A stretch of 64,000 nt of DNA from AG-339-G14 sp902553315 (GCA_902553315.1 CACDKN010000001.1:186001-250000); one strand, 5' to 3'. Numbered from the stretch's first letter, positions 16,916 through 25,590 are shown. The notes: generated by a model not told the origin, from the letters alone. Made by a program: numbers and translations.

Positions 16916-18229
16916 ATGATAGACAGAGAAAAATTCCAACCCGGTTACTTCAAATCTACTTGGCCAGTCGAATGTGGAGGAAATAGAAGACAAAAATCAT
17001 CGAAGGGACGATTAAATGCTGAAAATGCAGTTGCAGAAGTGCAAACCGTTCCTTCAGATAAATGGAATGTTATGGTGATTAAAAGAGATGCAGGTGAATT
17101 TTATTTAGGCGGAACAATGCCGTATTTTTTTGGGCCAGAGCCATATGGATGGGTGCAGAAATTTGACCCAATTACATTAGAAACTTTGAGCGAAAGCCCA
17201 AAATTGCCTTGCGGGGGACACGTTTGGTGTGGAGCAATAGCTGCACACGAAAATGGAAACATTATTAAAGTTAACGGAAATTACATGCACTCTTTGGATA
17301 GAAATTGCGGAGTTGTAAAAGAAACGAAACTACCTATTGATAGAGCCCACAATGGATTATTGGTTCTTTCAGATGGAACCATTGTGACAAAAGATTGCAG
17401 ATTAGAAGGTCAAGGAAATTCTTCCATAACTAGACTTGATCCAAATACATTAGAAACACTCGATGCTCCTTTATCATTACCTGAAGGGTCAATGGGAAGA
17501 ATTGCATCAGATTTAAGTAGTGATGGCGAATTTATTTTCGTCCCTGGCATAGAAAAAATTTGGAAGATAAGAGTTTCAGAAGAAGGTCTGGAAGTTGAAG
17601 ATGATTGGGCTCCAAGGTATAGAGAATTGAATGGAAATCAAGGCTTGGCTTGGGACGGATGCATTTCAGACGATTACATTTGGATCATGGACAATGGAGA
17701 CATTGATTCTGTCAGATCAATTTATGGCGTCCACCCGAATGGAAGGTTTAAAGAATATCAGTCTCTTAGCTGGCGCTCGCCAGCACCTTGGAAAGGTAAA
17801 CAAAGGCTAATAAGAATTTCACTTACTTCAGGACAATTAAATTTTATTGAACCTTTTGCCAAAGACGGAGGAGGAATAATCGCCCCTCCAGTAAATATCC
17901 CCGAACTTAATATGTGTGTTGCTTGGGATAGTATTAATGGAGGCATTGCCGGTATTTCATACTCTGAAGAGGAATTGGAAGTTTCTTGGAAGAAAGATTT
18001 ACGAGCAACGATGCAACCTGTAGTTTTTCCAGATAGCCAGGAACTAGTTATTAATCATTTCGAAAAAGGCAGAGATCAAATCGTTGTTCTGGATATTCTT
18101 TCTGGAGAAATATTAAGCCAAGTCGATGTGAATTCTTCTTTAGCCAATGGTATGTTTTTGACTCCTGGCAATAATAGAGATATCTTCTATTGTTCCACGG
18201 GAGCTTTTTCAAGAATAAGTTGGTCTTAA
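16916..18229 (+). CDS. Unrecognised protein, predicted beta-propeller
   Basis: A 437-residue protein without signal peptide or membrane helix. I cannot assign a family. Repeated short blocks with a propeller-like look (for example VQKFDPITLETL, ITRLDPNTLETLDAP, IVVLDILSGEIL) spaced along the chain suggest six or more beta-sheet blades, as in quinoprotein- or NHL-like folds. Conserved-looking HNG and CGGHVWCGAI stretches could form a site. ATG 16916 is preferred over the TTG at 16895. It lies one base before the ceramidase-like gene, so the two are probably co-translated. Confidence 0.6.
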   Translation: MIDREKFQPGYFKSTWPVECGGNRRQKSSKGRLNAENAVAEVQTVPSDKWNVMVIKRDAGEFYLGGTMPYFFGPEPYGWVQKFDPITLETLSESPKLPCGGHVWCGAIAAHENGNIIKVNGNYMHSLDRNCGVVKETKLPIDRAHNGLLVLSDGTIVTKDCRLEGQGNSSITRLDPNTLETLDAPLSLPEGSMGRIASDLSSDGEFIFVPGIEKIWKIRVSEEGLEVEDDWAPRYRELNGNQGLAWDGCISDDYIWIMDNGDIDSVRSIYGVHPNGRFKEYQSLSWRSPAPWKGKQRLIRISLTSGQLNFIEPFAKDGGGIIAPPVNIPELNMCVAWDSINGGIAGISYSEEELEVSWKKDLRATMQPVVFPDSQELVINHFEKGRDQIVVLDILSGEILSQVDVNSSLANGMFLTPGNNRDIFYCSTGAFSRISWS

Positions 18230-18230
18230 G

Positions 18231-19196
18231 ATGTTAAAAAATTACGCTGTCACGATAGCTGTTTCTGCAGTTGTTGCCTTCTTTCTCTTTTATTTTCTAT
18301 TTGCTTACTCAGGAATAATGTTATCTGTTGAATCTGGCTATCAAATTGGAGACATTTCTAGATGGTGTGAAAGAATAAGTTCCGGGTATTTTAGAGAACC
18401 TTCCAACGCTCTCAGCAATATAGGATTCATCCTGACAGGAATTTTTATGGTCTGGATTCTTTCAAGAGAAGAGGTAACAGGTCAAAATTTTTTTATAGGA
18501 TTTACTTCAATATCAGTTCTTTATGCTTCAGCCTCAATCTTTTTAGGTCCCGGTTCATTGATGATGCATGGAACTCATACGGAGTGGGGACAATGGATTG
18601 ATAACGTAAGCATGGTGGCCTACATAATTATTCCCTGGCTTCTTAATTTTAAAATTTTAAATGGGTGGAGTGAAAATCAATTCTTATCAGCTTACTTTGT
18701 AATTTTATTTTTATTTTCTTTCTTGAGTTGGTTTTTTGGGTCTGACCTCGGAATAGATTTTAGTCTATTTGGATTATCCATAGGTTTGTGGATAATTTCT
18801 GAATTTCTATACAATTTTTATTCTGCTTCAATGAGATTTTTCTCGGGATTTGTAGGTTACGCCGTGCTTTGGTTGTTTGGCACCTCTCCTTATGAGGTCG
18901 TGATAAATATCCAAGATTTTTGGTGGACTCTATTTTTTTGGTTGCCCGGCTTGATAGCAACAAGGAAACCCGATAGTTTTAGAAAGTATAATCCTTGGTT
19001 TTTTGCAGGATGTTTCTTTTATATTTTAGCTTTCACGATCTGGCTCCAAGGAAATTTAATAGTTAATCCGGATTCCGAGTGGTGCTATCCTGATTCTATT
19101 ATTCAACCGCACGCCTTGTGGCATATAATCTGTGCATTAGCGACACTTTCTTTCTTTTTCTTCTATAGAACAGAGAAAAGATCATTAGCGAGTTAA
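18231..19196 (+). CDS. Alkaline-ceramidase-like (CREST superfamily) membrane hydrolase
   Basis: A 321-residue protein with about seven membrane helices. Key positions of human alkaline ceramidase ACER3 can be matched: the WCE motif (residues 45-47) and E56 at the calcium site, S109, H113 and D124 in GSLMMHGTHTEWGQWIDNVSM at the zinc site, and H294/H298 in HALWH near the C-terminus. The Asn of the calcium site appears replaced by Ile. This predicts a zinc-dependent amide hydrolase in the inner membrane acting on ceramide or another N-acyl lipid. It is tightly packed with the genes on both sides. Confidence 0.78.
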   Translation: MLKNYAVTIAVSAVVAFFLFYFLFAYSGIMLSVESGYQIGDISRWCERISSGYFREPSNALSNIGFILTGIFMVWILSREEVTGQNFFIGFTSISVLYASASIFLGPGSLMMHGTHTEWGQWIDNVSMVAYIIIPWLLNFKILNGWSENQFLSAYFVILFLFSFLSWFFGSDLGIDFSLFGLSIGLWIISEFLYNFYSASMRFFSGFVGYAVLWLFGTSPYEVVINIQDFWWTLFFWLPGLIATRKPDSFRKYNPWFFAGCFFYILAFTIWLQGNLIVNPDSEWCYPDSIIQPHALWHIICALATLSFFFFYRTEKRSLAS

Positions 19197-19199
19197 TTT

Positions 19200-19973
19200 A
19201 TGAAAAAAAAGTATTTAATATTTTTCTTAATTTTATTTTTAAATCCCCTTGCTATGGCCGATCCATTGAAAGATGCTGTAGAAAGTGACGTAAGATCAAA
19301 TAAAAGTATCGCGCGAGACGTTCATCGTAATCCTTATGAAACTCTGTCTTTTTTTGGAATAGAGCCCAACATGAAAGTTGTTGAACTTTCTCCAGGAGGA
19401 GGATGGTACACAGAAATACTAGCTAGCTATCTAAGAGAAGATGGGCAGCTAATAGCTGCTCATTTCGATCCCTCAATGGGAGGGTTTGCTAAGAGAGTCA
19501 GAGATAGTTTTGAAAAAAAGCTTTCTAGTAATTCAATTTATGATCGAGTTAAAGTAGTTTCTTTAAATTCTAAGTATTCTGAAGAAAATTCAGTAGACGC
19601 CATTTTAACTTTTCGAAATTTACATAATTGGATTGGACCTAGTTGGGATCTGATCATGACAAACACATACCAATCACTGAAGGAAGGAGGGATTTTCGGA
19701 GTCGTCGAACACAGGGCCAAAGAGAATACGTCGGTTCAAGAGATGAAAAAAACCGGGTATGTAACTGAGAATTACGCCATCGAATATATAGAAAAATACG
19801 GCTTTAAATTGATTTCCAAAAGTGAAGTAAACTCGAATATTAAAGATACTAAAGATCATCCAAAGGGGGTATGGACCCTGCCTCCAGTAATGAGGCTCAA
19901 AGAGGTAGACCAGGAGAAGTATCTGGAAATCGGAGAAAGTGATAGATTTACCTTTTTATTTCAAAAGATTTGA
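19200..19973 (+). CDS. Exported class I SAM-dependent methyltransferase-like protein
   Basis: A 257-residue protein with a clear signal peptide (about residues 1-20, ending AMA-DP) followed by a class I methyltransferase fold: the SAM loop MKVVELSPGGGWYTEIL (about 58-74) and TFRNLHNWIG (about 139-148). A secreted SAM-binding enzyme is unusual because SAM is cytoplasmic, but this exported family recurs in proteobacteria. It could bind another ligand or be retained inside. It sits 3 bp after the ceramidase-like gene. Confidence 0.82.
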   Translation: MKKKYLIFFLILFLNPLAMADPLKDAVESDVRSNKSIARDVHRNPYETLSFFGIEPNMKVVELSPGGGWYTEILASYLREDGQLIAAHFDPSMGGFAKRVRDSFEKKLSSNSIYDRVKVVSLNSKYSEENSVDAILTFRNLHNWIGPSWDLIMTNTYQSLKEGGIFGVVEHRAKENTSVQEMKKTGYVTENYAIEYIEKYGFKLISKSEVNSNIKDTKDHPKGVWTLPPVMRLKEVDQEKYLEIGESDRFTFLFQKI

Positions 19974-19982
19974 GGAAATGTA

Positions 19983-21026
19983 ATGACTAATGAAAATGAA
20001 ACGGTTTTAGTAACTGGCGGCTCAGGATTTATCGCAACCCATTGTATTTTAAAGCTTGCTGCCGCAGGCTATAAAATTAAATCTACCGTCAGAAATTTAG
20101 ATAGAGTTACTGATTTAAATGAAATTTTAAACAAAGCTGGCTCGCAACATGAAAGATTAAATAGAGTTGAAGTCGAATGGACAAGTGCCGATCTTACCAA
20201 AGATGAAGGTTGGGATGATGCAGTTTCTGGATGTAAATATGTTCTTCACGTGGCCTCACCTGTTTCCTTAGATGTTAAAGATGAAAATGAGTTAATAACT
20301 CCAGCCCGTGAAGGTACTTTAAGGGTTCTGAAAGCTGCTTCTAAAGCTAAAGTCGAAAGAGTAGTTTTAACTTCTTCGGTGGCTGCAATTTTAAACGGCG
20401 AAGAAAAATCAAGTTATGACGAGAATGATTGGACAAATCCAGAAGCTCAGGATTGCTCAGCGTATAGCAAATCTAAAACATATGCAGAAAAAGCAGCTTG
20501 GGATTTTGTCGAAAATGTAGATTCAAACTTGGAGTTGGCTGTAATTAATCCCTCTTGGGTTCTTGGGCCAATTCTTGAATCAGATATCGGATCAAGCGTC
20601 CAATCAATTCAAATGTTATTAAATGGAGCTCTTCCTCTAGTCCCTAAAATTAGCTTTGGAATGGTAGATGTTCGCGATGTTGCTGATTTACACGTCCTCG
20701 CGATGACTTCCGATAAAGCGCCTGGCAATAGATTCATTGCGAGTGCTAATACTTTAAGCATGCCTGAATGGACAAGAATTCTCAGGGAGGCTATTCCAGA
20801 ATACAAAAAGAGATTGCCTAAAAGAACGGCTCCGGACTTACTGATAAAGTTTTTGGGAATTTTTAGTAAAACAGCTGGTTTCATTGCTGAGCAGCTCGGC
20901 AGAACGAAACATTTAGATAATTCTAAGGCAAAAAATTTATTGGGCTGGGAGCCCAGATCAGGTGAGGAAGCCTTGATAGCTTCAGCTAAAAGTTTGATAG
21001 AGTTAAATCAAGTAAAAGCTCTCTGA
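19983..21026 (+). CDS. Extended short-chain dehydrogenase, dihydroflavonol-4-reductase-like
   Basis: A 347-residue extended SDR. The nucleotide loop is VTGGSGFIATHC (about residues 10-21), the catalytic pair sits in YSKSK with an upstream serine in TSSVAA, and AVINPSWVLGP is typical of the dihydroflavonol reductase and aldehyde reductase branch. It would reduce a ketone or aldehyde with NADPH. It is fourth in the operon and follows the methyltransferase by 9 bp. Confidence 0.88.
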   Translation: MTNENETVLVTGGSGFIATHCILKLAAAGYKIKSTVRNLDRVTDLNEILNKAGSQHERLNRVEVEWTSADLTKDEGWDDAVSGCKYVLHVASPVSLDVKDENELITPAREGTLRVLKAASKAKVERVVLTSSVAAILNGEEKSSYDENDWTNPEAQDCSAYSKSKTYAEKAAWDFVENVDSNLELAVINPSWVLGPILESDIGSSVQSIQMLLNGALPLVPKISFGMVDVRDVADLHVLAMTSDKAPGNRFIASANTLSMPEWTRILREAIPEYKKRLPKRTAPDLLIKFLGIFSKTAGFIAEQLGRTKHLDNSKAKNLLGWEPRSGEEALIASAKSLIELNQVKAL

Positions 21027-21045
21027 CCCTTTTAAAATAAGATTA

Positions 21046-21465
21046 ATGTTTGAAGTCTACTATTTAAGTTTTTTTGGAATTTGGGCTCTTCTTAGTTTGG
21101 TAGTTATAGAAGCTATTATAGCTATGGGCGCTTCAAGATCTCAAAAAAAGTATACGCCTGGAATTTTAAACTCTGACTTAGGACCTGAATCATTTGTTTT
21201 TCGAAGCGACAGAGCTTTTAAAAATTCTTTAGAAAATATTATTCCGTTTTTGGGAGCGGCAATAATAAGTATTTTACTAAGCATGGACCCGCTGAGACTT
21301 GCAAAACTGATATTGGTCTACGTATTAGCTCGATACATCTATACGGCCGTTTACTACTCAATTGCAACGAGAAAAAATCCAAGCTTTCGTAGTTTATTTT
21401 ATTTGGTGGGCCTTATAGTCACTATAATCATGTTAGTTGACATTGGTTGGTTTTTATTAAAATAG
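21046..21465 (+). CDS. MAPEG-family membrane protein
   Basis: A 139-residue, four-helix membrane protein. FRSDRAFKNSLENIIPFLGAA near residues 52-72 is the MAPEG signature (R-A-x-x-N-x-x-E-N). It is only distantly similar to the MAPEG protein at 1323. It probably handles glutathione conjugation or lipid peroxides. It is followed 9 bp later by the CMD gene with its own AGGAGA ribosome-binding site. Confidence 0.85.
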   Translation: MFEVYYLSFFGIWALLSLVVIEAIIAMGASRSQKKYTPGILNSDLGPESFVFRSDRAFKNSLENIIPFLGAAIISILLSMDPLRLAKLILVYVLARYIYTAVYYSIATRKNPSFRSLFYLVGLIVTIIMLVDIGWFLLK

Positions 21466-21474
21466 GAGAAGATT

Positions 21475-21864
21475 ATGTCTTTTGAAAGCGATGAAAAAAG
21501 ATTAAAGAAGGGAACTGAAATTTTAAAAAAATTAAACTTTCTACACAAAGCGGAAGGAAGTTTCTCTACAGATTTTAGATCTCATACTATAGAAACTTTA
21601 TTTGGAACAGTTTGGACAAGGCCCGGCTTAGAAATTCAAGAAAGAAGTATGATAACCCTAGCAGGATTAATAGCTTTGAATAGAGAAAACGAATTGCGTT
21701 TACATTTTCGTGGAGCTAGAAATCTAGGTTTAAGTAAGGAAAAAATAGAAGAAATAATTTTTCATTTAGCTCACTATGCGGGCTGGCCAAATGCAGTTAC
21801 TTCTGGAAAAGTTTTAGAGGAAGTCTGGAAAGAAATGGACGATGAAGAAAATAGTGAAGGTTAG
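21475..21864 (+). CDS. Carboxymuconolactone decarboxylase family protein
   Basis: A 129-residue all-helical CMD-family protein. TLFGTVWTRPGLEIQERSMITLA (about residues 43-65) and HLAHYAGWPNAV (about 101-112) match gamma-carboxymuconolactone decarboxylase. The CxxC of AhpD-type peroxidases is absent, so a redox role is unlikely. No other protocatechuate-pathway gene is adjacent. The stop overlaps that of the convergent MBL gene (TTAG at 21861-21864). Confidence 0.88.
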   Translation: MSFESDEKRLKKGTEILKKLNFLHKAEGSFSTDFRSHTIETLFGTVWTRPGLEIQERSMITLAGLIALNRENELRLHFRGARNLGLSKEKIEEIIFHLAHYAGWPNAVTSGKVLEEVWKEMDDEENSEG

Positions 21865-22919
21865 TTAATACTAGAAATTTTTATTTCTTTTGAATTTTTC
21901 GGAAGCACAACATGAGTGCCGTCATCAGCTAGAGTAAAATCACTAAAAATTTCATCTACTCCTCTGGTAAATACTTCAGCCATAAGGGAAATTACGGGCG
22001 CTGGGGCTAGGTGATAAAACACCAAGTGTTTCACATTAGCCTTTTTTGCCAATCTAGCTCCGTCTTTAGGAGAGATATGATAATCCTGTATATCGAACAT
22101 AATTTTTGCATTCCCTTCATTGCCAATAGATTCTTGCGCTTTTTGTAATCGGCTAATTATGTCCATTGAGAGGGCTTCCATAAATAATACATCTGCGTCT
22201 TTAGCATATTTGAGAAGATTTTCGCTATAGATAGTGTCTCCACTAAGCACTATGGATCTTCCCTTGTAATCAAATCTAAAACCAAGTGAAGGGCTCACAG
22301 GTTCGTGTTCCACCAAAAATGCAGTTATTTTAAGATCCCCGTCATCGTAAAAAGGAGATTCACTAGGGGAGATTGTAATTGCTTCATAACCATTTGCGCT
22401 TTGGACAAGTACGGCATCACCGTGATGATCGAACCTATATTGAGCATCCAATGCATAGGCCTGTTCAAACCCGTCTGTTATTTTTTTTATTCCTTCAGGA
22501 CCAAAAACTTTCAGTTTTTCATTCCGTCCAGAAACCCAGCTGCCCAAGTGAAAGTCTTGTAAATCAGAAAAATGATCAGAATGTAGATGCGTAATTAAAA
22601 TTGCTTCGAATTCAAAGGGTATTCCAAAAGTTCTCAAATTACTCGCACTTCCATCACCCGTATCGACTATAAAAACTTTTTCTCCTGCCTTAACGAGGAT
22701 ACAAGTTTCAGCCCTGTCAGGATTTGGCAAAGGAGACCTAGAGCCGCAAACAATTGCGCTTAAGGCATCTTCTGTTGTTAAGGGAGACTCAGCATTTAAC
22801 TGTTGGGCAATGGCAAAATCTATAATGCTATCTTGTATTGAAGGTATTCTCAGCAAAGTGAAAATTAAAATAGTTAAAACTATCAATATTAATATAGAAT
22901 ATTTTGTCAATCTAAACAT
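21861..22919 (-). CDS. Membrane-anchored metallo-beta-lactamase-fold hydrolase
   Basis: A 352-residue protein with one N-terminal membrane helix (about residues 5-24) and an MBL domain of the RNase Z/arylsulfatase type: VDTGDG (about 85-90), the zinc motif THLHSDH (about 109-115), SGDTIYSEN (about 227-235) and FYHLAP. The catalytic domain is probably periplasmic. It has a good promoter (TTGACA, 16 bp, TAGAGT) interrupted by a 14-bp palindrome, and is divergent from the haloalkane dehalogenase gene. Confidence 0.87.
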   Translation of the reverse strand: MFRLTKYSILILIVLTILIFTLLRIPSIQDSIIDFAIAQQLNAESPLTTEDALSAIVCGSRSPLPNPDRAETCILVKAGEKVFIVDTGDGSASNLRTFGIPFEFEAILITHLHSDHFSDLQDFHLGSWVSGRNEKLKVFGPEGIKKITDGFEQAYALDAQYRFDHHGDAVLVQSANGYEAITISPSESPFYDDGDLKITAFLVEHEPVSPSLGFRFDYKGRSIVLSGDTIYSENLLKYAKDADVLFMEALSMDIISRLQKAQESIGNEGNAKIMFDIQDYHISPKDGARLAKKANVKHLVFYHLAPAPVISLMAEVFTRGVDEIFSDFTLADDGTHVVLPKNSKEIKISSIN

Positions 22920-22931
22920 AAATTTTGAATT

Positions 22932-22959
22932 ACTCTATCAATTGATAGTTATTTGTCAA
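22932..22959 (-). promoter_or_regulatory. Promoter of the MBL hydrolase gene
   Basis: On the minus strand there is a perfect TTGACA (22959-22954), a 16-bp spacer and TAGAGT (22937-22932) preceded by TG in the extended -10 position. The transcription start would be near 22925, giving a leader of about six bases before the ATG at 22919. Confidence 0.55.
22935..22948. promoter_or_regulatory. Perfect 14-bp palindrome, candidate operator
   Basis: CTATCAATTGATAG is perfectly palindromic. It covers most of the spacer and the first bases of the -10 of the leftward promoter. It also contains TTGATA (22942-22947), a possible -35 for the rightward dehalogenase gene. This position is classical for a repressor controlling both genes. 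No regulator gene is adjacent. Confidence 0.5.
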
Positions 22960-22976
22960 AAATTCTTAGTAGATAA

Positions 22977-24038
22977 ATGGAAATTTTAAGAACGCCCGAA
23001 AAATCCTTTGCTAACCTAAAGGATTATCCTTACGAACCTCATTACACAACAATTTCGACTCATGATGATTCAGAGTTGAGGATTCATCATATTGATGTTG
23101 GTCCTAAGGATGGACCTATTATTTTATGCATGCATGGGCAACCTGTTTGGAGTTACTTGTATACAAAGATGATTCCATTTTTTTCTGATGCCGGAATTAG
23201 GGTAATTTGTCCTGATCTTCCAGGGTACGGAAAATCTGATAAACCTGCTGCAAGAGAGGACTATAGCTTTCAGAGACAAGTAGATTGGATGACTGATTGG
23301 CTAAAAACTAATGATTTTAAAAATATTTCTTTTTTTGGTCAAGATTGGGGAGGGTTGATTGGGTTGAGGATGGTAGCAAATGAACCTGATCGCTTTAATA
23401 AGGTAGCCATGGGAAATACAGGACTGCCTTACAATCCAGACGTATCTTTTGATGTAGTAGACAAGGTAAACAGTTTTAGAGAAAGTAATTTAAAACTCAC
23501 TCCAGTTACAATGTTTAAGCAAGTAAGACAAATGGATAGTAAAAAAACTCATCCAGCTTTGAAATTTATGTATTGGCAAAAATTTTGTTGGGAAACAGTT
23601 GATTTACCAATAGGCTTTTTGATGGAGCAAAGTATGGGTAAGCCTTCAACAATTCAGAGACTTTTATATTTGGCTTTCGTTAATTTGGGGATAAGTAACT
23701 ATTTTCCTTTCAAATCACAACTAGCTAAGGCTTACGATGCCCCTTTTCCAAATGATAAATACAAAATGGGTCCTCGAGCCATGCCAAGTCACGTTCCAAC
23801 AATTCCCGATGAATCCTTGGAAGCCCAAAGAATCGCTAGGGACGTTTTCAAGCATTGGGACAAACCTTTTTTAAGTGTTTTTGCTGGAGATGATCCTGTT
23901 ACTAATGGAATAGAGCGAGATGTTTTAAATATGTGTCCAAATGCTAAAAGTGCTGAACATATTGGCGGGGGTCATTTTTATCAATGGACTAGACCCAAAG
24001 AGTTGTCAGAGCTTTTGATAAATTTTATTAAGCAGTAG
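22977..24038 (+). CDS. Haloalkane dehalogenase-like alpha/beta hydrolase (DhlA/HLD-I type)
   Basis: A 353-residue protein resembling DhlA of Xanthobacter from its start (ILRTPEKSFANLKDYPY). It has HGQP (residues 53-56), the nucleophile Asp123 followed by the halide-binding Trp124 in GQDWGG, a possible late acid at D305/D306 and the base H333 in GGGHFYQW. DhlA has HGEP where this has HGQP. An aspartate nucleophile followed by Trp fits haloalkane dehalogenases better than esterases. It probably hydrolyses halogenated alkanes; some relatives have other substrates. DUF1330 and GST-like genes follow. Confidence 0.82.
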   Translation: MEILRTPEKSFANLKDYPYEPHYTTISTHDDSELRIHHIDVGPKDGPIILCMHGQPVWSYLYTKMIPFFSDAGIRVICPDLPGYGKSDKPAAREDYSFQRQVDWMTDWLKTNDFKNISFFGQDWGGLIGLRMVANEPDRFNKVAMGNTGLPYNPDVSFDVVDKVNSFRESNLKLTPVTMFKQVRQMDSKKTHPALKFMYWQKFCWETVDLPIGFLMEQSMGKPSTIQRLLYLAFVNLGISNYFPFKSQLAKAYDAPFPNDKYKMGPRAMPSHVPTIPDESLEAQRIARDVFKHWDKPFLSVFAGDDPVTNGIERDVLNMCPNAKSAEHIGGGHFYQWTRPKELSELLINFIKQ

Positions 24039-24046
24039 GAGAGAAA

Positions 24047-24457
24047 ATGAAAGTAGAGAACAAAGTTATTCCATCGGAAGAGCAGATGAAAGGTTTCGTA
24101 GAAGGGGATATAGATAGTCCAATTTCAATGCTCAATCTTTTAAAATTCAAGGACAAAGCAGAGTATGAGGATGGCAGAACAACAGATCTCACTGGTAGAG
24201 AAGCCTATCAAATATATGCTTTAGCAGTCGCTAAATTGGTTGAGAACACCGGCGGGAAAGTTTTATTTGGCGCAGAAGTAAGCAGGTTGATGTTAGGAGA
24301 AGTTGAAGAATTATGGGATACAGTTGCAATAGCTCAGTACCCCAGTAGAAGAAAAATGCTCGAAATGATGATGAGCCCTGAATATGCAGAGATATCTGTG
24401 CATCGTACTGCAGGATTAAAAGGGCAGTTAAATATCGAGACAAAAAACCATGAGTGA
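24047..24457 (+). CDS. DUF1330 family protein
   Basis: A 136-residue ferredoxin-like alpha/beta-barrel protein. SMLNLLKFKDKAEY near residues 27-40, GGKVLFGAEVSRLMLG near 69-84 and a late PSRRKMLEMMMSPEY are typical of DUF1330. The function is unknown; relatives sit near catabolic genes. A strong ribosome-binding site (AGGAGAG) precedes the ATG. It lies 8 bp after the dehalogenase-like gene and overlaps the GST-like gene by 8 bp. Confidence 0.82.
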   Translation: MKVENKVIPSEEQMKGFVEGDIDSPISMLNLLKFKDKAEYEDGRTTDLTGREAYQIYALAVAKLVENTGGKVLFGAEVSRLMLGEVEELWDTVAIAQYPSRRKMLEMMMSPEYAEISVHRTAGLKGQLNIETKNHE

Positions 24458-25502
24458 AAACACTCGAATTACCTTTATAGGCAGTCCACCATCTCCTTAC
24501 ACTAGGAAAATGATTGCTTTGATGAGATATAGACGAATACCTTACAAGGTCATTTGGGGCAACCCGCAAGAATTACTTACCAATGGATCTTTATCTCATT
24601 TAAACATTGAACCTGCAAAACCAAATCTCCAACCAACTTTTCTTCTTCCCGATGAAACCGGAGAATTGAAAGCCTATACAGATTCAACGCCACTCATAAG
24701 ACGCTTCGAAACAGAATTTGAAATCAGAAAATGTATTCCTAAGGATAAGTTTTTAAGCTTTTTAAATTATCTTCTTGAAGATTTTGCCGATGAATGGGTA
24801 ACAAAGTATATGTTTCATTATCGATGGCATTTCGATGAGGATATTGATAATGCCGGAACACTTTTGCCATTAAATCAAATCGTGAATCTTGATGAAGATT
24901 CGTTGGCTTCATTTAAAAAATATATTTCTGAAAGACAAGTTAGTAGATTAGGAGTAGTTGGTTCTAGTGAAATCACTGCCGAAACCATTGAAAAAAGTTT
25001 TAAAAGATTTTTAAGCTTATTAGAAAAACATTTTTCTATTTTCCCTTTCTTGCTCGGTAAAAGGCCAGCTTCAGCTGATTTTGCAATGTTTGGACAGTTG
25101 AGTCAGCTTGTTGGATTCGATCCCACCTCCAGGAAAATAGCTCACGAGATTTCACCAAGAACAGTTGCTTGGGTCAGTTTAATGGAAGATTTATCAGGCC
25201 TTGAAGTTTCAGATCAAGATTGGATATTAGACGAAGTACCTGAGTCACTTAGTAATATTTTTAAAGAAATTGGTAAGGTTTATGCCCCTGCTTTATTAGC
25301 TAACAAAGAAGCAACTTCGAAAGATGAAAAAACTTGGAAAGCTTTAATAGATGATTCTGAGTGGACTCAACAAACTTTTCCTTATCAAGTTAAATGTCTT
25401 AATTGGATTAATGAAGAATTTGAAAAATTAGATAATAAAATAAAAAATAAAGTGAACTTATTTCTTAAAAAAAATAATTGCGAGAAGCTTTTAAAAAACT
25501 AA
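24450..25502 (+). CDS. Glutathione S-transferase-like protein with extended C-terminal region
   Basis: A 350-residue protein. The N-terminal thioredoxin-like domain starts ITFIGSPPSPYTRKMIALM, with a Ser/Tyr-rich glutathione-contact loop, and has TDSTPLIRRFE (about residues 77-87) as the glutathione gamma-glutamyl site. The C-terminal helical domain (about 105-260) includes FLLGKRPASADFAMFGQL, the GST-C capping motif. The remaining 90 residues extend beyond a usual 220-residue GST. Its place after a dehalogenase-like gene suits detoxification of halogenated or electrophilic products. Confidence 0.75.
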   Translation: MSENTRITFIGSPPSPYTRKMIALMRYRRIPYKVIWGNPQELLTNGSLSHLNIEPAKPNLQPTFLLPDETGELKAYTDSTPLIRRFETEFEIRKCIPKDKFLSFLNYLLEDFADEWVTKYMFHYRWHFDEDIDNAGTLLPLNQIVNLDEDSLASFKKYISERQVSRLGVVGSSEITAETIEKSFKRFLSLLEKHFSIFPFLLGKRPASADFAMFGQLSQLVGFDPTSRKIAHEISPRTVAWVSLMEDLSGLEVSDQDWILDEVPESLSNIFKEIGKVYAPALLANKEATSKDEKTWKALIDDSEWTQQTFPYQVKCLNWINEEFEKLDNKIKNKVNLFLKKNNCEKLLKN

Positions 25503-25541
25503 ATTAAAAAGAAATTGAAATCTATTTCGGTAATCAAAAGC

Positions 25542-25550
25542 TGATATTAT
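25542..25550 (+). promoter_or_regulatory. Extended -10 element upstream of the 25591 gene
   Basis: TGATATTAT fits TGnTATAAT with one mismatch. The transcription start would be near 25557, giving a leader of about 33 bases that carries a ribosome-binding site (GAGGGGA around 25577). This contrasts with the very short leaders elsewhere in the window. Confidence 0.4.
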
Positions 25551-25590
25551 AAAATCTTGCTGTAATTCGTTGACCGAGGGGATAAATTAG

